In this document: positions 33,053 through 39,640 of the stretch, piece by piece
Numbering within the stretch: position 1 is the first letter of the stretch
Layout of the letters: the number at the start of each line of letters is the position of its first letter
Source: Bacteroidales bacterium UBA6229
GTDB taxonomy: Bacteria; Bacteroidota; Bacteroidia; Bacteroidales; F082
Length of the DNA stretch: 56,121 nucleotides
NCBI GenBank assembly: GCA_002440975.1
Contig: DJWN01000068.1
Coordinates: forward strand, 1-56,121
Direction: 5' to 3'
Made by a program: the position numbers and the translations under genes
Notes under the pieces: generated by a model
What the model saw: only the letters and a program-made list of their open reading frames with translations
Told to the model about the DNA's origin: nothing
Database searches by the model: none

Positions 33053-36004
33053 ATGGAGGCTGCCTATCCAAATCTGGTGCTTGTGGTGCGGAAAAACCGT
33101 TTATTGGGGTGGATGCTCCTGCCCTACCTTACAATCAGGGAAAACAAAAACTTCCTGACTGCAGAGCAAGCCTTTTCGACTTTGGAATTTACTGGCCTGA
33201 CAGTAACCTGGGAAAAGAAGCTGCACGAACTTGCGCTGAGCCTTGATTTGCAGGAACTGGCCAACCGCTTCTCGAAAAAGAAAGTGCAGGCCAATCCGTT
33301 TTTTGAGTCGGTTAGCAGTCAGATTCTTGAAGAAGTCGTTTTGCCTTTTATCTGGAAACAAATGCATAAAATTTTGCTGCTGGCCATCGAAAACAAAATC
33401 CCTGTTTATGCGGGTTTCAGCTGGCCTAACCTATATCCCGATCAGCTATTGCTTTATCCGGCACAAGCTGGTAAAACAGAACTGCATTTTAAACGGACAA
33501 CAGAAAAAACCCTCTACCAGTTAAAGGTTTTTCATGAAGCAGAGCAACTGAACCTTCAGCATGACACCCTGCTCTTAAGTCAGGAACCCTGCCTGCTGAT
33601 TCATCAGCAAAAAATCCTTCATTTTGATACAGTAATCAATGGCAAGCTGTTCCTTCCCTTCCTGAAAAAAGACATGATTGAAATTCCGCACAGAGCCGAA
33701 AAACAATATTTCGAGCGCTTCATCAAGAAGTTTGCAAACCGCACCGACATACATGCCGAAGGTTTTGAACTGATTGACCTGATTATAACACCGAAACCCC
33801 AGCTGCGGATGGAACAAAACTGGGATGGCACTTATGGCCTCACGCTGAGTTTTGATTATAACAACAAAATTATTTATCCCCAACAAAAGCAGCTACGCTT
33901 TACGAGCCTGCATGCCAATCATGATGGCTTTGTTTTTAAGCGGTTCAAAAGAAATTTAAAGCTTGAAAATAGCTTTATCGATAGCATTAAAAAGTTGGAT
34001 TTCAGTCAGGATCAGGCATTTTTTCAGCTGAAGGAATCAAGCAAAAACGACCCAAACAGCAACAGTGAAAAGCAGTTGTATGCACTCGTTACACATTTGC
34101 AAAACCTCAAGGAAGAGTTTGATAAACAAAATATAAAGATCATACAACAAACCGAAAAAGTCTTTTTGCTTGCCAAACCGCAATTACAAACTGATTATAC
34201 CATCGAACGGGATTGGTTCGATCTGCACATGCTGGTGAAGGCCGGCGAGCTGGAGTTCCCATTTGTAGCACTCAAAAAACACCTGCTCAATGGCGAAAGG
34301 ATTTATAAGCTGAAAAACGGACAAAGCTTTCTGATCCCTGAAGCCTGGTTTAGCCAGTATCGCGGTTTATTAGTACATGCCAAACATGCCGAACATGAAC
34401 AACTCAGGATCAAAAAGCAGCACGAGATGTTGATTCCTGACACCAAAGTGTACGACCCTCAGGAAATTTTTCCCAAAAAAGCCAGCGAACTTTTGCCCTA
34501 CCCCACGCTCCATAAAACGCAGCTCAGAACCTATCAAAAAATTGGATTTCAATGGCTCGGCTGGCTCACGCAGCAATCGTTCGGAGGCATACTCGCCGAT
34601 GATATGGGGCTTGGTAAAACGCTGCAAATCATCAGTTTGTTAGCACATTGCTATCCCAATGGCAGTCTCAACAAAAAGGCCACTCCCCTTAACACCCTAT
34701 CGCCTGGAAAACAATTGGATCTGTTTGCAACTTCCGGGCCAGAGCACGAAGAACCAAAAGAAAACCTGACCCAAAAACCCAGCTTGATTGTGATGCCTGC
34801 ATCGCTGATTCACAACTGGATAAACGAGTTCAGGTGCTATGCTCCCCATTTGAACTTCATCAATTATACGGGAACTGATCGTAAACTTTCGGAAGAGCAA
34901 TGGCACGCACAACCTATTATTCTGACAACTTACGGCACCCTTCGCAACGATATTGAAATTTTAAAGCACATCGATTTTAAATTTGTCATACTCGACGAGA
35001 GTCAGGTCATCAAAAACGCAAGCTCCAAGACAGCCGCTGCCGCTTATGCCCTTGCAAAGGAAACAGGTATTGCCATGACGGGCACTCCCATCGAAAACAA
35101 CCTTTACGATTTGTGGTCGCAAATGGAATTCGCCAATCCCGGCTTATTGGGTAATACGGATCAGTTTGAAAATTATTACGTTACCCCTTTAACGAAATTT
35201 GGTGATGAAGCTGCTGCTGACAGCCTTAAGCGCATTATCAAGCCTTTTATACTGCGCAGAACCAAACAGGCGGTGGCCACTGAGCTTCCTCCGCTTACCG
35301 AAATTGTCAGCTATTGCGAAATGCTTCCCGATCAAAAAGAGTTGTATGATACAGAAAAAAGCCAGATCAGGAATGTCATTTTACACAATCAGGAATCACC
35401 AGAACAAAAGGTTTCGCTGCCAGTATTGGTGCTTAGGGCACTGATGCGATTGAGGCAAATAGCAAACCATCCGGCACTGGCTCACAAAGATGCTTTGTCA
35501 GGAAGCGGCAAATTTCAGCTGGTAACAGAAAAACTCACTACCTTATTAGATGAAGGCCAGAAAGTTTTGATTTTCTCCTCCTTCACCACCCATCTGAAGC
35601 TTTATGCTAAATGGCTTGATGCAGAAAGCCATCAATACGCCATGCTGACCGGCTCCACAAGAAATCGCGAAAAGGTGATACAAAGCTTTAAGAATGATGA
35701 TCAGACACAGGTTTTTTTGATCTCGCTCAAAGCAGGAGGTTTCGGGCTAAACCTTACCGAAGCCGGCTATGTGTTTATGCTCGATCCGTGGTGGAATCCT
35801 GCCGCAGAATTACAGGCTTTGAGTCGTGCACATCGCATCGGGCAGGATAAAAAAGTGTTTGTGTACCGTTTTATCAGCAAAGATACCGTAGAAGAAAAGA
35901 TTCTGGGCTTGCAGCAATACAAAATTGAACTGGCAGATCAGATTCTTGAAACATCAGCTATCAGTAAACCAAAATTTGAAGAAATGATGCGTTTGTTGGA
36001 ATAG
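33053..36004 (+). CDS. SNF2/RapA-like DEAD-box ATPase
   Basis: A 983-residue Swi2/Snf2-type ATPase that moves along double-stranded nucleic acid to remodel protein-DNA complexes, possibly recycling RNA polymerase as RapA does. An N-terminal extension of about 490 residues without recognised motifs precedes the motor: motif I ILADDMGLGKT (Lys522), motif II VILDESQ (Asp648, DESQ instead of DEAH/DEAQ), ITGTPIEN-type motif III read as AMTGTPIENNLYDLW, and helicase C blocks VLIFSSFTTHLKLY, LISLKAGGFGLNLT and RAHRIGQDKKVFVYRF. Such proteins are common single genes in Bacteroidota. No defence genes are adjacent. Confidence 0.9.
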   Translation: MEAAYPNLVLVVRKNRLLGWMLLPYLTIRENKNFLTAEQAFSTLEFTGLTVTWEKKLHELALSLDLQELANRFSKKKVQANPFFESVSSQILEEVVLPFIWKQMHKILLLAIENKIPVYAGFSWPNLYPDQLLLYPAQAGKTELHFKRTTEKTLYQLKVFHEAEQLNLQHDTLLLSQEPCLLIHQQKILHFDTVINGKLFLPFLKKDMIEIPHRAEKQYFERFIKKFANRTDIHAEGFELIDLIITPKPQLRMEQNWDGTYGLTLSFDYNNKIIYPQQKQLRFTSLHANHDGFVFKRFKRNLKLENSFIDSIKKLDFSQDQAFFQLKESSKNDPNSNSEKQLYALVTHLQNLKEEFDKQNIKIIQQTEKVFLLAKPQLQTDYTIERDWFDLHMLVKAGELEFPFVALKKHLLNGERIYKLKNGQSFLIPEAWFSQYRGLLVHAKHAEHEQLRIKKQHEMLIPDTKVYDPQEIFPKKASELLPYPTLHKTQLRTYQKIGFQWLGWLTQQSFGGILADDMGLGKTLQIISLLAHCYPNGSLNKKATPLNTLSPGKQLDLFATSGPEHEEPKENLTQKPSLIVMPASLIHNWINEFRCYAPHLNFINYTGTDRKLSEEQWHAQPIILTTYGTLRNDIEILKHIDFKFVILDESQVIKNASSKTAAAAYALAKETGIAMTGTPIENNLYDLWSQMEFANPGLLGNTDQFENYYVTPLTKFGDEAAADSLKRIIKPFILRRTKQAVATELPPLTEIVSYCEMLPDQKELYDTEKSQIRNVILHNQESPEQKVSLPVLVLRALMRLRQIANHPALAHKDALSGSGKFQLVTEKLTTLLDEGQKVLIFSSFTTHLKLYAKWLDAESHQYAMLTGSTRNREKVIQSFKNDDQTQVFLISLKAGGFGLNLTEAGYVFMLDPWWNPAAELQALSRAHRIGQDKKVFVYRFISKDTVEEKILGLQQYKIELADQILETSAISKPKFEEMMRLLE

Positions 36005-36146
36005 ATTATGTAGTAAGTAAGTGTGTTGCATCAACTCGTTTACCGTAATTTTTGCCTCATGCTCCTTGTTTGTGTTTAGACACAGAAAACCCGCTTCAAT
36101 ATTCACGCAATGAAGGTCATTGATAGGACGAAAAAAAAATAAAAAG

Positions 36147-36164
36147 TCCTTAAAGCTTTAAGGA
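36147..36164 (-). terminator. Perfect palindrome with U-tract, minus-strand terminator
   Basis: TCCTTAAAGCTTTAAGGA is an 18-base perfect palindrome. On the minus strand it is followed by CTTTTT and a nine-T run, which makes a good intrinsic terminator for transcripts coming from 36295-36747. Confidence 0.55.
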
Positions 36165-36183
36165 ACTAACCTTATTCAGAATC

Positions 36184-36286
36184 ATTGTTGTCCGGTAAAA
36201 TTATAATGACGTCCCTTACCTTCGGGACGTCATTATTCCAACGATTAAGCGTTTATTTCATTACGTTAATCATACCGGACAGCAAT
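36184..36286. repeat. Nested inverted-repeat element of about 103 bases
   Basis: Outer arms ATTGTTGTCCGGTA (36184-36197) and TACCGGACAGCAAT (36273-36286) match at 13 of 14 positions. Inside is a 13-pair stem, ATAATGACGTCCC (36203-36215) with GGGACGTCATTAT (36224-36236), 8-base loop. A third imperfect pair, GATTAAGCGT (36244-36253) with ACGTTAATC (36263-36271), lies on the right side. This could be a small MITE-like element or a structured RNA. It sits between the convergent ends of the SNF2 and membrane-protein genes. Confidence 0.5.
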
Positions 36287-36294
36287 AAAAAAAA

Positions 36295-36747
36295 TCATAA
36301 ATCAGCAATAACGGTATTAATTTCATCTACAAATTCTACCACCTTTGATTTTTCGAGAATAGAAATCTCATAGCCAACACTTTGGCCACCATTGTTTGTA
36401 ACAACGAATGTTGCAGTATAACAATTGAGTATATTAACTGCGCCCAAAATCAAAAGGATAATACCAAATGAGCCGATAAGAGCAAAACCAGCAATTACTA
36501 AAATCAGACCAATCAGAAGCCTTATAAATGAAAATTTTGTTGAGCTCGTTACCGAAGCCACTGTATTAAGCGGCTGGGAAACTTGTGCCTGCCCAAGGGG
36601 GATAAGGCCTAAAAGCGTATTGGGGGTGTGGCCTGTAATCCTTTTGTTGGTAAGAACATAATTTGCTTTTAGCCAAAACAGAATAAGGTTGGCAGTAAAT
36701 GTTGCCTCCTTAATTTTTTGTTCATCTTTTCCTAAAATTGTACTCAT
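36295..36747 (-). CDS. Small membrane protein with PH-like segment
   Basis: A 150-residue protein of unknown function. Residues 28-75 contain the bacterial PH-like phrase YVLTNKRITGHTPNTLLG with following strands, and two adjacent hydrophobic helices lie at about 75-110 (FIRLLIGLILVIAGFALIGS and GIILLILGAVNIL). A C-terminal strand-helix segment (SVGYEISILEKSKVVEFVDE) could complete a PH-type barrel around the membrane hairpin, as in other YdbT/YokE-like proteins. The family assignment is tentative. It is monocistronic, ending at the palindromic terminator at 36147-36164. Confidence 0.55.
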   Translation of the reverse strand: MSTILGKDEQKIKEATFTANLILFWLKANYVLTNKRITGHTPNTLLGLIPLGQAQVSQPLNTVASVTSSTKFSFIRLLIGLILVIAGFALIGSFGIILLILGAVNILNCYTATFVVTNNGGQSVGYEISILEKSKVVEFVDEINTVIADL

Positions 36748-37312
36748 AATTTTTTCTCCTATTATAATTTCCTACTCGTATGGTTTTTCGGATACACCTC
36801 GTTTTTTAAGGTGGTTGCTGAACTCCACTTATTTACAAAATACAATATTTCCAGCCCTTCGACCTTTAGGAAGAATCAAAAATTGGTGGCTCTCTGGACT
36901 GAGTTATTACGCTGTATCTTTTTAAAAACATGGCAATAGCCTGCGTTATACTCTGGTTTCAGTTGATCTCGTTACATTTTAAAATCAATTTCCAAATATA
37001 AAAATTTTCATAAGAATTACAAAAGATTTTTTTTTCTGATAAAAAAGCCAATGAAAACTGTGCCGTTCCAAATTTACCCGGGAAGCCAGCTCCTTCTTCT
37101 GTTGAAATTAAACTACTATCCTGCTTCCTGCTGGCAGACATCTGCACGATTTCGCCAACATTACTTGAAATGCCTCTAAAATTTAAATGAACAATTTATC
37201 TCCTGACTTTAGGGGGGAGTTTTTATCTTCTGCTCTCATCCCACCGCTCAATTGATCCAAATGATGTACTTTAGCCTGTTCAAAATTATCCGCTTAAGCA
37301 GCAATAAATCTG
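36748..37312. other. Intergenic stretch without a recognisable gene
   Basis: The 565 bases between the PH-like membrane protein and the kinase-RapZ fusion hold no ORF I can place in a family. A 62-residue minus-strand frame (36959-37147) has a hydrophilic start (SASRKQDSSLISTEEGAG) but no family resemblance and may be a decayed piece. A weak -7-like TACTTTAG at 37267-37274 lies 39 bases before the next ATG. Confidence 0.5.
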
Positions 37313-38770
37313 ATGATTGAACTACAAACACTTAAAAAACGTCTCGAAGCACTATTCAGGGAGCATGTCGGTTCTCCGCCAGTCGAAATCCATCCCCTGC
37401 CAGAGTCTGGTTCCGGACGACTTTACTACAGACTACTAAGCAAAAAAACCTCCCTGATTGGGGTGTGGAACGAGCAAACAGATGAAAACATGGCTTTTGT
37501 TTATCTCTCGGAAATGCTCACGAAAATTGGGTTTCCGGTTCCAAAGGTTTTTGCTTTCAGCGCAGACAGGCAATACTATTTACAAGAGGATTTAGGAACA
37601 ACGAGTCTTTTCACACTTGTTCAGCAGTCGCTTACACAGGGTGAATTTCATCCTTCGCTGCTTGATTTCTACAGGGATGCGGTGAAAGATCTGATTCATT
37701 TTCAACTGGAAGGAAGCAAAACTATTGACTTTTCGAAGACTTATTCAGCAGCCGCTTTCGATCAAAAAGCCATTCTGGCCGATTTGCAATACTTCTACTA
37801 TTATTTCGTAAAACTGCACCCACAACTGCACTACAACGAATTTAGGCTTCTGTGCGACATGGAAGCTTTTGCTGCATTCCTTGCCAGCGAACCTGCAAAT
37901 TTTCTGATGTATCGCGATTTTCAGTCACGCAACATTATGATTCACGAGGGCAAAAACTATTACATTGATTTTCAGGGAGCCCGTCCGGGGCCTTTGGCCT
38001 ATGATCTGGTTTCGCTGCTTTTTCAGGCAAAAGCCCAAATTCCAGCCACCTTTCGCAAAATATTAATACAACATTACCTGAATAATCTGAAAATTCACGA
38101 GCCAGGACTTGTTGATTCATTCGAACAACATTTTCCGGGATTTGTGCTGCTCAGGCTTGGGCAGGTATTGGGAGCCTATGGGTTCAGGGGTTTGATTCAA
38201 AAAAAATCACACTTCCTGGAAAGCATTCCGTTTGCGCTCAACAGCTTGTCGGACCAACTAAATAATTTTACGACTGAATTAAAGATTGATGAATTAAAAT
38301 CGGTTTGGAGCCAACTGGCCTTACTGAAAGATCAATATCAGATAGCTCAAAAACAAGCTTTTAGCTCATTAAATATTGAAGTCAACAGCTTCTCCTATAA
38401 AAAAGGAGGCATCCCGCATGATACAAGCGGAAACGGTGGCGGCTTTGTTTTCGATTGTCGCTTTTTGCCCAATCCAGGCCGCGAAGCCCGATACAAAATG
38501 CTTACAGGGCGTGACGATGCCGTAAAAACATTTTTAGCCTCCAAAAATGAAGTACAGGAATTTTTAAATCAAACAGTGCAAATGCTATCTGAAGCCATCG
38601 AAAACTATCACGCCCGTGGATTCAGTAAGCTGATGGTGAGCTTTGGATGCACCGGCGGACAGCACCGTTCGGTTTTTTGTGCAGAAGAAATCACTGTGCG
38701 GCTTCGAACAAAATACCCCGAGCTGATTGTTAGTTGTAAACACCACGAACAAGCTTTTGAGGATGAGTGA
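37313..38770 (+). CDS. Sugar kinase (AmgK-like APH fold) fused to a RapZ C-terminal domain
   Basis: A 485-residue fusion. Residues 1-330 are an aminoglycoside-phosphotransferase-fold kinase: LPESGSGRLYYRL, YYLQEDLGTTSL, catalytic loop YRDFQSRNIMI (Asp about 202) and YYIDFQGARPGPLAYDLVSL. The last resembles AmgK, the anomeric MurNAc/GlcNAc kinase of cell-wall recycling. Residues 353-480 match the C-terminal half of RapZ, which senses glucosamine-6-phosphate: GGGFVFDCRFLPNPGREARY, MLTGRDDAVKTFL and SFGCTGGQHRSVFCAEEI. The RapZ P-loop half is absent. The stop overlaps the start of the 44-residue gene. I infer a kinase gated by an amino-sugar phosphate; substrate and sensing are unproven. Confidence 0.8.
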   Translation: MIELQTLKKRLEALFREHVGSPPVEIHPLPESGSGRLYYRLLSKKTSLIGVWNEQTDENMAFVYLSEMLTKIGFPVPKVFAFSADRQYYLQEDLGTTSLFTLVQQSLTQGEFHPSLLDFYRDAVKDLIHFQLEGSKTIDFSKTYSAAAFDQKAILADLQYFYYYFVKLHPQLHYNEFRLLCDMEAFAAFLASEPANFLMYRDFQSRNIMIHEGKNYYIDFQGARPGPLAYDLVSLLFQAKAQIPATFRKILIQHYLNNLKIHEPGLVDSFEQHFPGFVLLRLGQVLGAYGFRGLIQKKSHFLESIPFALNSLSDQLNNFTTELKIDELKSVWSQLALLKDQYQIAQKQAFSSLNIEVNSFSYKKGGIPHDTSGNGGGFVFDCRFLPNPGREARYKMLTGRDDAVKTFLASKNEVQEFLNQTVQMLSEAIENYHARGFSKLMVSFGCTGGQHRSVFCAEEITVRLRTKYPELIVSCKHHEQAFEDE

Positions 38771-38897
38771 CAAAAAATGCAAAAACAATAAAAAGCCTGC
38801 CGAATTTAAAGACTCGAAAGCCTTTATGTGTTGCAAGTGCGGGCATCAGTCGAATAAAGCCGACCGACTTTGTAAAGCCCTGAAAAATCCGTCATGA
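38763..38897 (+). CDS. 44-residue Cys-rich putative zinc-binding protein
   Basis: ATG at 38763 overlaps the last 8 bases of the kinase-RapZ gene, and its TGA (38895-38897) overlaps the ATG of the nucleotidyltransferase. It reads MSDKKCKNNKKPAEFKDSK, AFMCCKCGHQSNKADRLCK and ALKNPS. Cys23-x2-Cys26-Gly-His28 plus Cys37 could form one zinc site, with lysine-rich flanks. It is not a family I can name. Overlapping junctions on both sides and the ordered Cys pattern argue that it is real. It may be a small partner or regulator of the sugar kinase or nucleotidyltransferase. Confidence 0.65.
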   Translation: MSDKKCKNNKKPAEFKDSKAFMCCKCGHQSNKADRLCKALKNPS

Positions 38898-39637
38898 GCA
38901 CAAAACGAACAGCGATGATACTGGCAGCCGGAAAAGGAACCCGTCTCTCGGAACTGACCGAAAACCAGCCGAAAGCCATGGTAAAAATCAATGGCATCAG
39001 CCTGCTCGAAAGAGTAATTCATCAGCTCGAAAATCAAGGTTTTAAACATTTCGTGGTCAATGTTCATCACTTTGCGGATCAAATCATTGATCACCTCAAA
39101 CAAACTCAATATCAACACCTTATACTAGATATTTCTGACGAACGGAAAACCTTGCTCGAGACAGGCGGAGGAATACTAAATGCCAGAAGTTATTTTGCTG
39201 AAAGTGAAATCGTGCTGGTGCATAACGTGGATATACTCACCAATCTTGATCTGAAGTCAGTCACCGATCAATTTGAAAAGTCCGGTGATGCTGCCTGGCT
39301 GCTCACTCAGGACAGGCCTTCAACCAGAAAGTTACTTTTCGACAATAATAAACAACTTATTGGCTGGCAGCATCTTGAAAAATCAGCTTTTAAATGGGTA
39401 CACCATCCACAAACTAATTATAGCGAACTGGCTTTTAGTGGCATACATTTGTTCAAACCTGAGCTATTCGATAAACTGCCAACCAGATTTGGCAGCATCA
39501 TTGATTTATACCTCCGACTGGCTAAAACAAATGCCGTGAAAAGCAAAGTAATAAACCCTGGTTATTGGTTTGATATGGGTAAATTTGCTGAATTTCAAGC
39601 CATTGAAAATTACTTTAAACAAATTGAAACCAACTGA
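38894..39637 (+). CDS. MurU-like sugar-1-phosphate nucleotidyltransferase
   Basis: A 247-residue GT-A-fold NTP transferase. The N-terminal signature MILAAGKGTRLSELTENQPK with the catalytic Arg/Lys pair is followed by SLLERVIHQLENQGF, LLETGGGILNARSYF and VHNVDILTNLD (metal-binding Asp). The LLETGGGI phrase and overall length resemble MurU, which makes UDP-MurNAc from MurNAc-1-phosphate after AmgK. Other NDP-hexose pyrophosphorylases are possible. The ATGA overlap with the 44-residue gene and the upstream AmgK-like kinase support an amino-sugar salvage role. The nuclease gene follows 3 bases after the stop. Confidence 0.82.
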   Translation: MSTKRTAMILAAGKGTRLSELTENQPKAMVKINGISLLERVIHQLENQGFKHFVVNVHHFADQIIDHLKQTQYQHLILDISDERKTLLETGGGILNARSYFAESEIVLVHNVDILTNLDLKSVTDQFEKSGDAAWLLTQDRPSTRKLLFDNNKQLIGWQHLEKSAFKWVHHPQTNYSELAFSGIHLFKPELFDKLPTRFGSIIDLYLRLAKTNAVKSKVINPGYWFDMGKFAEFQAIENYFKQIETN

Positions 39638-39640
39638 ATC

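Noticed and set aside
36959..37147. 62-residue minus-strand frame in the 36748-37312 gap
   Set aside because: No family resemblance, no promoter element, and composition does not clearly look coding.
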